From NCBI GenBank assembly GCA_945881735.1, contig CAMCVF010000003.1, forward strand, positions 62,001-126,000: a DNA stretch of 64,000 nt, in the 5' to 3' direction. Shown one piece after another: positions 37,595-46,368 of this stretch. Below the pieces are notes generated by a model. The model was not told the DNA's origin. It saw only the letters and a list, made by a program, of their open reading frames with translations, and ran no database searches. The DNA is from Methylotenera oryzisoli (lineage in GTDB: Bacteria > Pseudomonadota > Gammaproteobacteria > Burkholderiales > Methylophilaceae). Position 1 is the stretch's first letter, and each line of letters begins with the position of its first letter. The position numbers and the translations under genes are program-made.

Positions 37595-38671
37595 TTAATT
37601 GCTACTGGCAAACTGCGTCATATATTCAATTAAAGCTTGTACGCCCTCAATTGGCATGGCGTTGTAAATGCTGGCGCGCATGCCACCCACAATGCGGTGG
37701 CCTTTTAATTGCAACAAACCTTGTTCTTCAGCGCCTTTTAAAAAGGCGGCATTTAGGCTTTCATCATTCAATCTAAAGGGAATATTCATACGTGAGCGAT
37801 TATGAATAGCAATGTTATTGCTGTAAAAATCGCTATTATCAACATAATCATAAAACAGCTTAGCTTTGGCCATATTTTTCTGCTCAATCGCCGCAACACC
37901 GCCTTGCTCTAATAGCCATTCAAACACCAAGCCCGCAACGTAAATGCTATAAGTCGCTGGCGTGTTAATCATGCTTTGATTTTCCGCCTGTATTTTCCAG
38001 TTAAACACGGCTGGAGTCAGCTTTGATGCTCTATCCAATAGATCTTCTCGCACAATCACAATACATAAACCCGCTGGGCCGATATTTTTTTGTGCGCCGC
38101 CGTAAATCACACCAAAATTATTCACATCAATTGGACGCGACAAAATATGCGACGACATGTCCGCCACAATTGGTACATCACCGGTATCGGGGATGTTATT
38201 AAACTCAACACCATTAATGGTTTCATTGGTGCAAATGTGCACGTAAGCGGCATTTTTATTTAATTGCCAGATTTTAAAATCTGGCACATGCGTAAAACCA
38301 GATTGTTCTGTATTACAGGCAACATCAATTTGCCCATAAGCGCGCGCATCTTCAACACTGCGCTTGCTCCAGGCACCAGTCACTGCGTAATCGGCACTTC
38401 TTCCATTCAGCAGATTTAATGGAATCATCGCATTTTCAGCGATAGCGCCACCTTGCAAAAACAGTACTTTATAGTTGCTTGGTATCGCCAGCAAAGTGCG
38501 TAAATCCGCCTCAGTTTTTTCTAATATACTGGTGAACTCTTTGCCACGATGTGACATTTCCATTACAGACATGCCGCTACCATGCCAATCCAGCATTTCC
38601 GCTTGGGCGCGCTCTAACACAGCTTTTGGCAGAACCGCAGGCCCTGCTGAAAAGTTAAATATTTTTTTCAT
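37595..38671 (-). CDS. serC: Phosphoserine aminotransferase
   Basis: 358 residues, normal length. The PLP lysine is in GGAQKNIGPAG; the N-terminus FNFSAGPAVLP is diagnostic. It converts 3-phosphohydroxypyruvate to phosphoserine and also serves in vitamin B6 synthesis. It lies 20 bp after gyrA, the usual gyrA-serC-pheA-hisC-aroG order in betaproteobacteria. Confidence 0.95.
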   Translation of the reverse strand: MKKIFNFSAGPAVLPKAVLERAQAEMLDWHGSGMSVMEMSHRGKEFTSILEKTEADLRTLLAIPSNYKVLFLQGGAIAENAMIPLNLLNGRSADYAVTGAWSKRSVEDARAYGQIDVACNTEQSGFTHVPDFKIWQLNKNAAYVHICTNETINGVEFNNIPDTGDVPIVADMSSHILSRPIDVNNFGVIYGGAQKNIGPAGLCIVIVREDLLDRASKLTPAVFNWKIQAENQSMINTPATYSIYVAGLVFEWLLEQGGVAAIEQKNMAKAKLFYDYVDNSDFYSNNIAIHNRSRMNIPFRLNDESLNAAFLKGAEEQGLLQLKGHRIVGGMRASIYNAMPIEGVQALIEYMTQFASSN

Positions 38672-38691
38672 CGCATTAATTTTTAAAATTG

Positions 38692-41244
38692 TTAATCCGC
38701 TGGCAAGACTTCATCCGTTTCAACTATTTTCTCTAAGCCTGATAACTTTTCACCCTCGCCCAGATTAATCAAAGTTACGCCTTGCGTAGCACGGCCCAAC
38801 TCACGGATTTCTTTTACACGGGTACGAATCAAGACGCCGCCTGTGGTAATCAACATAATTTCATCATCTTCATTGACTAATTTAGCCACCACCACCAAGC
38901 CATTTCGCTCGCTTACTGCAATGGCTTTAACGCCTTGTGTACCGCGGCCAGAATGACGGAAATCAGCCAGCACTGTGCGTTTGCCATAACCATTTTCAGT
39001 GGCCACCAACACTGTTTGCTGGTCGTTATCGGCAATCAACAATGACAATACTTGTTGTTTTGCAGCCAGCTTCATACCGCGTACGCCGCGTGTAGCACGG
39101 CCCATTGGGCGTACATCACCTTCAGTGAACCAAACCGCTTTACCGCCATTAGAGACCAAGACAATATCGTTGTTGCCGTTGGTCACTTCTGCGCCGATCA
39201 AGTAATCATCATCATCCAGATTAATAGCGATAATGCCGGATTTACGCGGATTAGCGAATTCGCTCAAAGCCGTTTTCTTGACAGTTCCTTGTGCAGTAGC
39301 CATAAAGATAAAGCGACTCTCGTCAAATTCTTTTACCGCTAAAATCGCGTTGATTTTTTCGCCTTCTTCAAGCGGGAATAAGTTGACTATTGGCTTACCA
39401 CGGCCAATACGGCTTCCTTGAGGCACTTCATATACTTTTAACCAGTACACACGGCCACGGCTAGAGAAGCACAAGATATAGTCATGCGTGTTCGCCACAA
39501 ACATCTTATCGATAAAGTCATCTTCTTTTGTCGGTGCCGCTTGCTTACCACGGCCACCACGGCGCTGTGCTCTGTACTCATCCAGCGGCTGAGATTTCAC
39601 ATAACCAGTGTGGGATAAAGTTACCACTACGTCTTGCGGCGTAATCAAATCTTCTAAGTTCAAGTCTTGCGCATTAGCGACGATTTCACTACGGCGTTTA
39701 TCGCCAAATTGCTTGCGAATTTCAGTTAATTCATCGGTAATCATGGCTGTCACGCGTGATGCATTGGCTAAAATATTTAATAAATCCGCAATCACATCCA
39801 TCACTTCTTTGTACTCAGAAACGACTTTATCTTGCTCTAAACCAGTTAAGCGTTGCAGTCGCATTTGCAGAATTTCTTGTGCCTGAATATCACTTAATTT
39901 GTAACCGTTTGGCGTTAAACCAAAATCGACAGACAACCCCTCAGGGCGTGAAGCTTCCATCGCCGCACGTTTAAGCATCTCTTCTACTACTGGTGAACTC
40001 CACACTTTCGCCATCAAATCAATTTTGGCTTCTGGCGGCGTTGGTGCGGCTTTAATTAGCGCAATCATTTCATCTACGTTGGCAAGTGCAACGGCTAAAC
40101 CCTCTAAAATATGACCACGCGCACGTGCTTTTTTCAACTCAAATACAGTACGGCGCGTAATTACTTCACGTCTGTGACGTAAAAACGCTTCTAGCATTTG
40201 TTTTAAATTTAACAATCGCGGTTGACCATCTAACAAGGCCACCATGTTCATACCAAACGTGTCTTGCAGTTGCGTTTGCTTGTAGAGATTATTCAACACA
40301 ACTTCTGCAATTTCGCCACGTTTAAGCTCAATCACCACTCGCATACCTGATTTATCAGACTCATCGCGCAGGTCAGAAATACCTTCGATTTTCTTTTCGT
40401 TAACTAATTCTGCGATTTTTTCAACAAAGGTTTTTTTGTTTACTTGGTAAGGTAATTCGTCAACAATTAAAGCTTGACGACCGCCGCGCTCTAAATCCTC
40501 CACATGAGTACGGCCACGCATCACCACACGGCCACGGCCTGTACGGTAGCCCTCTTTAACACCAACGGTGCCATAAATAATTCCAGCTGTTGGAAAGTCT
40601 GGTGCTGGCACTAAATCAATTAGCTCTTCAATACCCGTTTCTGGATCTTTAAGCAGCGCGAAGCACGCGTCCAGTACTTCATTAATATTGTGTGGCGGAA
40701 TGTTGGTCGCCATACCCACTGCTATACCCGAGCTGCCATTAATAAGCAGATTAGGAATACGTGCTGGCATTATCAGCGGCTCATGCTCGCTGCCATCATA
40801 GTTAGGGCCAAAATCAACGGTTTCTTTGTCAATATCGGCTAATAATTCATGTGCGATTTTTGACATACGAATTTCGGTGTAACGCATTGCCGCCGCGTTA
40901 TCGCCATCCACCGAGCCAAAGTTACCTTGACCATCCACCAACATGTAACGCAAGCTAAAATCTTGTGCCATACGAACAATCGTATCGTAAACTGCGGTAT
41001 CGCCATGCGGATGGTATTTACCAATCACATCGCCCACAATACGGGCCGATTTTTTGTAAGGTTTGTTGTAATCGTTGCTTAATTCGTGCATCGCAAATAA
41101 AACACGCCTGTGCACAGGCTTTAAACCATCACGCACATCGGGTAGTGCACGTCCCACAATTACGCTCATAGCGTAATCAAGATACGAACGCCGCATCTCA
41201 TCTTCTAAACTGATTGGCAGGGTTTCTTTAGCGAATTGATCCAT
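38692..41244 (-). CDS. gyrA: DNA gyrase subunit A
   Basis: 850 residues from the ATG at 41244, preceded by GGAAA. A start at 41292 is possible but unconserved. The catalytic tyrosine is Y122 in [10 protein letters not shown], same number as in E. coli. The quinolone-pocket positions are T83 and D87 ([10 protein letters not shown]); threonine at 83 is common outside enterics. The GyrA box QRRGGRG opens the C-terminal DNA-wrapping domain. It introduces negative supercoils with GyrB, which is not in the window. Confidence 0.96.
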   Translation of the reverse strand: MDQFAKETLPISLEDEMRRSYLDYAMSVIVGRALPDVRDGLKPVHRRVLFAMHELSNDYNKPYKKSARIVGDVIGKYHPHGDTAVYDTIVRMAQDFSLRYMLVDGQGNFGSVDGDNAAAMRYTEIRMSKIAHELLADIDKETVDFGPNYDGSEHEPLIMPARIPNLLINGSSGIAVGMATNIPPHNINEVLDACFALLKDPETGIEELIDLVPAPDFPTAGIIYGTVGVKEGYRTGRGRVVMRGRTHVEDLERGGRQALIVDELPYQVNKKTFVEKIAELVNEKKIEGISDLRDESDKSGMRVVIELKRGEIAEVVLNNLYKQTQLQDTFGMNMVALLDGQPRLLNLKQMLEAFLRHRREVITRRTVFELKKARARGHILEGLAVALANVDEMIALIKAAPTPPEAKIDLMAKVWSSPVVEEMLKRAAMEASRPEGLSVDFGLTPNGYKLSDIQAQEILQMRLQRLTGLEQDKVVSEYKEVMDVIADLLNILANASRVTAMITDELTEIRKQFGDKRRSEIVANAQDLNLEDLITPQDVVVTLSHTGYVKSQPLDEYRAQRRGGRGKQAAPTKEDDFIDKMFVANTHDYILCFSSRGRVYWLKVYEVPQGSRIGRGKPIVNLFPLEEGEKINAILAVKEFDESRFIFMATAQGTVKKTALSEFANPRKSGIIAINLDDDDYLIGAEVTNGNNDIVLVSNGGKAVWFTEGDVRPMGRATRGVRGMKLAAKQQVLSLLIADNDQQTVLVATENGYGKRTVLADFRHSGRGTQGVKAIAVSERNGLVVVAKLVNEDDEIMLITTGGVLIRTRVKEIRELGRATQGVTLINLGEGEKLSGLEKIVETDEVLPAD

Positions 41245-41574
41245 TAGATTTTCCGTGAAATTTCCGTCGTTTTTTTGTGAAATTTTAAGCACTGTTTACG
41301 TGCTTTTTTAATTGCTTTACCACCCAAATATTAGCACAACTACCCCTGTAAAACACTTTAAAAGTTGCCTAATATTGACTATTCACGTATCAAAATACTA
41401 AAAAAAATCTTTTATAATTCCATTAAAATTTATTTAAATTCAAATTTAAATAAATTTTATTTATCAATTTAATTAAAATAAACAATTAGACAATTTGTAA
41501 TTAAAGCGTATTGTTTTTATTACGGTAGGTATAATTTTTTACTTACCATTAAAAACTATTTTAAGGAGATCAAC
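41245..41574. other. AT-rich divergent region between gyrA and the rubrerythrin operon
   Basis: 330 bp without a gene. It holds two copies of AAATTTCAC in the gyrA leader, a small hairpin (AAGCAC/GTGCTT, 41287-41305), a 36-bp AT-rich palindrome (41424-41459), and an AAGGAG ribosome site for the rubrerythrin gene near 41561. No clear promoter pair could be fixed on either strand. Confidence 0.6.
41424..41459. repeat. 36-bp perfect AT palindrome
   Basis: Arms of 17 bases (41424-41440 and 41443-41459) flank the central CA; apart from that the sequence has only A and T. It could extrude as a cruciform or bind a dimeric regulator about 115 bp upstream of the rubrerythrin start. There is no matching T-run tail that would make it a typical terminator, though transcripts from either side would form a long weak hairpin. 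Confidence 0.85.
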
Positions 41575-41994
41575 ATGCAACTAAAAGGATCTAAAACCGA
41601 AACCTGCTTAAAAGACGCATTTGCAGGCGAATCACAAGCTAACCGTCGTTATTTGTACTTTGCAAACAAGGCCGATGTTGAAGGCCAAAATGATGTTGCT
41701 GCCTTATTTCGCTCAACCGCTGAAGGTGAAACAGGTCACGCGCATGGCCACTTAGAATTTTTAGAAGCCTCTGGCGATCCAGCAACTGGTTTGCCCATTG
41801 GTCCTACAAGACAAAATTTAGAGTCAGCAGTAGCGGGCGAAACACATGAGTACACGGATATGTACCCAGGAATGGCTAGAACGGCACGCGAAGAAGGATT
41901 TGATGAAATTGCTGATTGGTTTGAAACCTTAGCAAAAGCTGAGCGTAGCCATGCTAACCGATACGCTAAGGCACTAGCCGAACTTGTGGATTAA
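41575..41994 (+). CDS. Rubrerythrin-family diiron protein without rubredoxin domain
   Basis: 139 residues, only the four-helix ferritin-like part. Iron-site motifs are E-x-x-H in [10 protein letters not shown] (about residues 51-60), a carboxylate near the start ([12 protein letters not shown]) and E-x-x-H in AERSHANRY near the end. The C-terminal rubredoxin domain of classical rubrerythrin is missing, so electrons must come from another protein. It is first in an operon with a GlpC-like Fe-S protein and DUF3501, the natural electron partners. Role: probably peroxide or oxygen stress. Confidence 0.9.
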   Translation: MQLKGSKTETCLKDAFAGESQANRRYLYFANKADVEGQNDVAALFRSTAEGETGHAHGHLEFLEASGDPATGLPIGPTRQNLESAVAGETHEYTDMYPGMARTAREEGFDEIADWFETLAKAERSHANRYAKALAELVD

Positions 41995-42070
41995 ATAAAA
42001 TAATAGTGAGTTGGTGTAAGTACAAAACCTGTATTTACACCATCCAAAAATCATCTTTTGCGAGGTTAAT

Positions 42071-43420
42071 ATGAGCCGTGAAGGTAACTTAGAAGCCCCT
42101 ACCCGCCATGCCTTAGATTGGCAGAATCCTGATTTTTACAACGAAGACAGCTTAAATCACGAGCTTGAACGTGTGTTTGACATTTGCCATGGCTGTAGAC
42201 GCTGTGTGAGCTTGTGTAATAGCTTTCCAACGCTTTTCGATTTGGTTGACAACAACCCCACTATGGAAGTGGAAGGGGTTGATAAAAAAGACTTCATGAA
42301 GGTGGTTGACCAATGCTACATGTGCGATTTGTGCTACATGACCAAATGCCCTTACACGCCACCGCACGAATGGAACCTCGATTTTCCGCACACCATGCTG
42401 CGCGCCAAAGCCATCAAATTTAAAAAAGGAGAAGTGGGATTTAACGAAAAATTGTTAGCATCAACTGATTTACATGGGCAGTTTGCTGGCATACCAATAG
42501 TCGTACAAACCATTAACGCGGTGAACAATACAAAACTGATGCGCACAGTGATGGAAAAAACCTTGGAAGTTGATAAGCACGCTTGGTTACCCAGTTTTGC
42601 CAAAACAAAATTTAGGAGCAGCGCAGCAAAAAGTCAAGATTTTGCAGTGAAAGATGGCATTAAAACGCCAGGGAAAGTCGCCATTTATAGTACTTGCTAT
42701 GTAAATTACAACGAACCTGGCATTGGTCACGATTTACTAAAGGTGTTGGATCACAACGAAATACCATACATATTAGTTCAAAAGGAACAGTGCTGCGGCA
42801 TGCCAAAATTAGAGCTAGGCGATTTAGAAGCAGTTGCAAATGCCAAACAGGCCAATATCGCACATTTGGCACCATACGCCAAAGAGGGTTACGCAATCTT
42901 AAGCGCTATTCCTTCCTGTACGTTAATGTTTAAACAAGAAATACCGCTTATGTTTCCTGATTGTACAGACACTAAATTGGTGCAAGATGCTATGTGGGAC
43001 CCTTTTGAATATTTAATCGCCCGTAGCAAAGATGGATTACTTAAAACCGACTTCAAAACGCCGTTGGGTAAAATTAGTTACCATATTCCTTGCCATGGCA
43101 GAGTGCAAAATATTGGGAAAAAAACTGAGGAATTTTTAAAGCTGATTCCAGACACTAGCATTCAAACTACAGAGCGTTGTTCAGGCCATGCAGGTACTTA
43201 TGGCGTAAAAAAAGCGCATCATGCAATGGCAAAAAAAATTGGCAAGCCTGTGGCTAAACTAATGGCGAGTAATGCGCCTGATTACATTAGCTCTGATTGC
43301 CAGTTAGCAGGACATCATTTAGAGCAAATCATAAATGAAAATAAGCTCAATAATGACGAAAAACCTGCGCAATTAGCACACCCACTTAGCTTAGTCAGAA
43401 TAGCTTACGGACTTAAATAG
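42071..43420 (+). CDS. GlpC/HdrD-like iron-sulfur protein of the rubrerythrin operon
   Basis: 449 residues. Two N-terminal 4Fe-4S sets are CHGCRRCVSLC (about residues 38-48) and CYMCDLCYMTKCP (about 83-95). Two cysteine-rich CCG-type regions follow, the first with QCCGMPKLELGD and the second with ERCSGHAGTYGVKK. In the second the usual CCG is replaced by C-S-G-H. It resembles the GlpC subunit and heterodisulfide reductase subunit D. There is no membrane anchor. It likely carries electrons to the rubredoxin-less rubrerythrin; this is inferred from conserved company with rubrerythrin and DUF3501. Confidence 0.85.
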   Translation: MSREGNLEAPTRHALDWQNPDFYNEDSLNHELERVFDICHGCRRCVSLCNSFPTLFDLVDNNPTMEVEGVDKKDFMKVVDQCYMCDLCYMTKCPYTPPHEWNLDFPHTMLRAKAIKFKKGEVGFNEKLLASTDLHGQFAGIPIVVQTINAVNNTKLMRTVMEKTLEVDKHAWLPSFAKTKFRSSAAKSQDFAVKDGIKTPGKVAIYSTCYVNYNEPGIGHDLLKVLDHNEIPYILVQKEQCCGMPKLELGDLEAVANAKQANIAHLAPYAKEGYAILSAIPSCTLMFKQEIPLMFPDCTDTKLVQDAMWDPFEYLIARSKDGLLKTDFKTPLGKISYHIPCHGRVQNIGKKTEEFLKLIPDTSIQTTERCSGHAGTYGVKKAHHAMAKKIGKPVAKLMASNAPDYISSDCQLAGHHLEQIINENKLNNDEKPAQLAHPLSLVRIAYGLK

Positions 43421-43438
43421 AGAATTAAAGGATATCAA

Positions 43439-44017
43439 ATGAGCATTACACGCGATAATATTATGACCTTAGAAGCGTATAGCAAATACCGTAAAGAAAA
43501 TAAAACCAGCATTATGGCGCATCGACAGCTACGCTCTGTGCGCTTGGGCGAACACTTAAATATGCAGTTTGAAAGTGAATTGACGATTCGCTATCAAATT
43601 CAAGAAATTTTGCGCGTTGAAAAGCAGTTTGAGGAGCAAGGCATACAAGACGAGTTAGACGCTTACGCGCCATTAGTTCCAGATGGCAGCAATTGGAAAG
43701 CTACTATGCTGATTGAATATACCGATGTTGATCAACGCAAAATCGCGCTGACGCAACTTATTGGTATTGAAGACATGACTTACATTGAAGTAGAGGGCTT
43801 TAAGCGAGTTTATGCGATTTCAGATGAAGACCTAGACCGCGAAACCGAAACCAAAACCAGCGCTGTACATTTTTGCCGCTTTGAATTTAACGAAGCGGCA
43901 AAAAAGGCCATTAAATATGGTGCAAAAGTCACACTTGGTTGCGATCACCCCAATTACACGGTGCGTGTGAGCATTCCTCTGAATCAGCTTGAATCGTTAA
44001 GAGAAGACTTAAACTAA
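43439..44017 (+). CDS. DUF3501 protein
   Basis: 192 residues, soluble, rich in charged residues, no cysteine cluster (single cysteines near the end). Typical segments are YRKENKTSIMAHRQLRSVRLGEH and NWKATMLIEYTDVDQRK. It follows the GlpC-like gene by 18 bp. The family is nearly always in this three-gene arrangement with rubrerythrin, but no function is known. Its stop is 2 bp from the ridA stop on the other strand. Confidence 0.85.
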   Translation: MSITRDNIMTLEAYSKYRKENKTSIMAHRQLRSVRLGEHLNMQFESELTIRYQIQEILRVEKQFEEQGIQDELDAYAPLVPDGSNWKATMLIEYTDVDQRKIALTQLIGIEDMTYIEVEGFKRVYAISDEDLDRETETKTSAVHFCRFEFNEAAKKAIKYGAKVTLGCDHPNYTVRVSIPLNQLESLREDLN

Positions 44018-44019
44018 GC

Positions 44020-44394
44020 TTAGCTTAGGTCAACAATTGCTTCGATTTCAACTAAAACATCGCGTGGCAGTTTGGCCACTTGCACGGTAGAACGCGATGG
44101 CGTGTGAGTGCCAAATGCATCGCCGTAAATGCGGTTCATTTCAACAAAGTCGTCTAAATTTTTCAAAAATACAGTAGTTTTAACGACCTTACTTAAATCG
44201 GCGCCCGCCGCCTCAATCACCGCTTTTAAATTAGCCAAAACCTGTGTCGTTTGCACCACAATATCGCCATTGTTTAATGTGCCATCTGGGCGAAGCGCAA
44301 TTTGACCAGAGGTAAACAATAAATTACCAACTACCATGGCTTGTGAATAAGGGCCAATAGCGGGTGGAGCGAGTGGAGTTTGAATTACTTGCAT
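44020..44394 (-). CDS. RidA-family enamine/imine deaminase
   Basis: 124 residues from the ATG at 44394, preceded by AAGGTG; a GTG at 44403 would add three residues. It begins QVIQTPLAPPAIGPYSQA, the family start. The arginine in the late segment THTPSRSTVQVAKLPRD contacts the substrate carboxylate. It hydrolyses reactive 2-aminoacrylate and related enamines from PLP enzymes. It lies 21 bp after alr, a PLP enzyme, in the same direction. Confidence 0.92.
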   Translation of the reverse strand: MQVIQTPLAPPAIGPYSQAMVVGNLLFTSGQIALRPDGTLNNGDIVVQTTQVLANLKAVIEAAGADLSKVVKTTVFLKNLDDFVEMNRIYGDAFGTHTPSRSTVQVAKLPRDVLVEIEAIVDLS

Positions 44395-44415
44395 GTAAAA
44401 CACCTTTTTAAAAAA

Positions 44416-45540
44416 TTATGTTATTGAATCCGTATCTGACTGATTTGTATCAGAATAGCGAAATTGTACTCGTTTAACGTTGCAAAACAATTCGTATGCA
44501 ATGGTACCTGCCGCTTTTGCGACAGCATTGGCCTGCACTTGATCTCCCCAGAGCTCCACTGAACTGCCAACATGGGTAGCAGTAATATGCGTTAAATCAA
44601 CCATTAACATATCCATGGATACACGGCCGATTACTGTTGTAATTTGTCCGTTAACAGCCACAGGTGCCCCAATTGTAGAGCGAGGATAGCCATCACCATA
44701 GCCACAAGCCACCACTCCAACCAGCATATCTCGCGTGGCGGTAAAGATGCTACCATAACCAATTGAATCGCCTTGATGAATACTGTGTATAGAGATAATT
44801 TGTGAGCTTAATTGCATCACAGGTCGTAAACTTTGATTATGCAAATGCGTGTCGATAGGATGCGCACCATATAGCATAATACCTGGACGTGACCAGTGTT
44901 TTTGCGGATGCGAGACAAAAACTTGCGGCCAGCCAAGCACCGCTGCAGAGTTAGCTAAACTGGCATCTTTTAGCGAATGATTTTTAGTAGATAGCACAGT
45001 ATGCTGGAACAAAGCCAATTGTTGCAATGTATGAGATGAGTTTAAATTATCGGCATTGGCAAAATGGCTCATGGGCACAATTTTTGAAATATTGGCGTGT
45101 TGATTAAGTCGCTCAAACGCGCTGATATATTGTTCTGGCGATAATCCGACCCTGTGCATACCAGAATCCAGCTTCAGCCAAACTTGTACTGGCTTAGTCA
45201 GCTTGCTTGCCAGCAATTGATTGACTTGCCATTGCGCATGCAGCACTAGCCATAAATCGTTAGCTACAATTTCGGCTAACTCAGCCATTTCAAAAAAACC
45301 TTCTAATAATAGAATAGGATTTTTAATGCCGGCTTTACGCAGCTCTAATGCCTCTTCTAAGCAAGCTACTGCAAATCCATCTGCCTCATTGGAAATGGCT
45401 TTTGCACACTTTATTGCGCCATGCCCATAAGCATTGGCCTTAACGACCGCTAAGGCGTTACCTCCATGCTGCTGCTTAGCAACACGGTAATTGTGTCTAA
45501 ATGCATCTAAGCGAATATGAGCAATAGCTGGGCGTGACAT
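44416..45540 (-). CDS. alr: Alanine racemase
   Basis: 374 residues. The PLP lysine is in VVKANAYGHG (about residue 34); the second-base region includes RPGIMLYGAHP and SIGYGSIF. It makes D-alanine for peptidoglycan. Two-domain arrangement with alpha/beta barrel then beta domain. It is followed 21 bp later by ridA. Confidence 0.93.
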   Translation of the reverse strand: MSRPAIAHIRLDAFRHNYRVAKQQHGGNALAVVKANAYGHGAIKCAKAISNEADGFAVACLEEALELRKAGIKNPILLLEGFFEMAELAEIVANDLWLVLHAQWQVNQLLASKLTKPVQVWLKLDSGMHRVGLSPEQYISAFERLNQHANISKIVPMSHFANADNLNSSHTLQQLALFQHTVLSTKNHSLKDASLANSAAVLGWPQVFVSHPQKHWSRPGIMLYGAHPIDTHLHNQSLRPVMQLSSQIISIHSIHQGDSIGYGSIFTATRDMLVGVVACGYGDGYPRSTIGAPVAVNGQITTVIGRVSMDMLMVDLTHITATHVGSSVELWGDQVQANAVAKAAGTIAYELFCNVKRVQFRYSDTNQSDTDSIT

Positions 45541-45758
45541 AGCGCGTATAAATTTGATTAAAAGGTTTATAAAGCGTAAGCAAATTACGCTTTAATATAA
45601 TAACGCACATTTAATCATAGCTTAAAACAATCCAATTAAAAGTGATTGGATAATAATGAGCGCTTTGGCATAGATTAATACATACATATTAAACACACGC
45701 ATACATCGCTTAAAAGTAAGCAATGTATGTTGTATTTAAAGGGGATTTAAAACTTATT

Positions 45759-45843
45759 TGGTGCGAAAGGAGAGACTCGAACTCTCACGCCTTACAGCGC
45801 TGGAACCTAAATCCAGTGCGTCTACCAATTCCGCCACTCTCGC
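45759..45843 (-). tRNA. tRNA-Leu (anticodon UAG)
   Basis: 85 nt on the minus strand, starting GCGAGAGTGGCGGAATTGGT, with the long variable arm of leucine tRNAs and the CCA encoded. The anticodon loop is TTTAGGT in the CTGGA/TCCAG stem, giving anticodon UAG. The T arm GAGAGTTCGAGTCTCTC is standard. Confidence 0.95.
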
Positions 45844-46028
45844 AGGTAATTCCTAATTTTTTGAACGTTACTAAATCAACAAGTTGCTTATTGTATCTCA
45901 ATTTATAGTCATTTGATAAGAGATAGTCACTGTTATACGACAAATATTATCGCAATGCGCATAAGTTGATTGACAACCAAGCACCACTAATTGCAAGATG
46001 TTAGCTAATTTAAAGGAAGGTCAGATTT

Positions 46029-46277
46029 ATGCAAAGCTCATCATACACCGCCGAAAACAATATGCTACGCGCAGAATTAGAACTATTAATGAAAGAGCGC
46101 GAAACACTTTTAATTATTGCAGGCGCTGCCACTGGCTTAATCGCCGAATTAAATACGCATGATTTACCAATACGTACGGTAGAAGCGGCTGATTTATTGG
46201 CAACAACCATTAATAAATTATCAGAAGAAACTTTACAAGATGCACTTGGTGCCGTGCACGCTACTATTGATGCTTAA
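46029..46277 (+). CDS. Hypothetical 82-residue helical protein
   Basis: Good AAGGAAGG site 9 bp before the ATG. The sequence is acidic, short of aromatics and mostly helical. It opens with a likely coiled segment (NNMLRAELELLMKERETLLI) followed by a small hydrophobic stretch (AGAATGLIAEL). No family is recognised. It precedes the RND efflux genes by 91 bp in the same direction and could be in their transcript. Confidence 0.6.
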   Translation: MQSSSYTAENNMLRAELELLMKERETLLIIAGAATGLIAELNTHDLPIRTVEAADLLATTINKLSEETLQDALGAVHATIDA

Positions 46278-46368
46278 AATTTGTGATGCCTAAAGTTTGA
46301 TGCTTTAAGAGAATGTAATCTGTTGATACATTTATCCCTGTAACCGCCTATTTAACTTCTCTTTTTAT

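Noticed and set aside
40993-41010. Thr at gyrase position 83 as a quinolone-resistance mutation
   Set aside because: Threonine there is the normal residue in many bacteria; no resistance can be claimed from sequence.
41287-41305. Hairpin with T-run upstream of gyrA, read as a plus-strand terminator
   Set aside because: No plus-strand gene ends there; more likely a leader structure of gyrA or chance.
44010-44030. CTAAGCTTAG palindrome between DUF3501 and ridA stops as a terminator
   Set aside because: Too short and without T-runs; it falls on the two stop codons by chance of TAAGCTTA.
45723-45908. Short frame crossing the tRNA-Leu
   Set aside because: Overlaps the tRNA on the other strand entirely; tRNA identification is firm.
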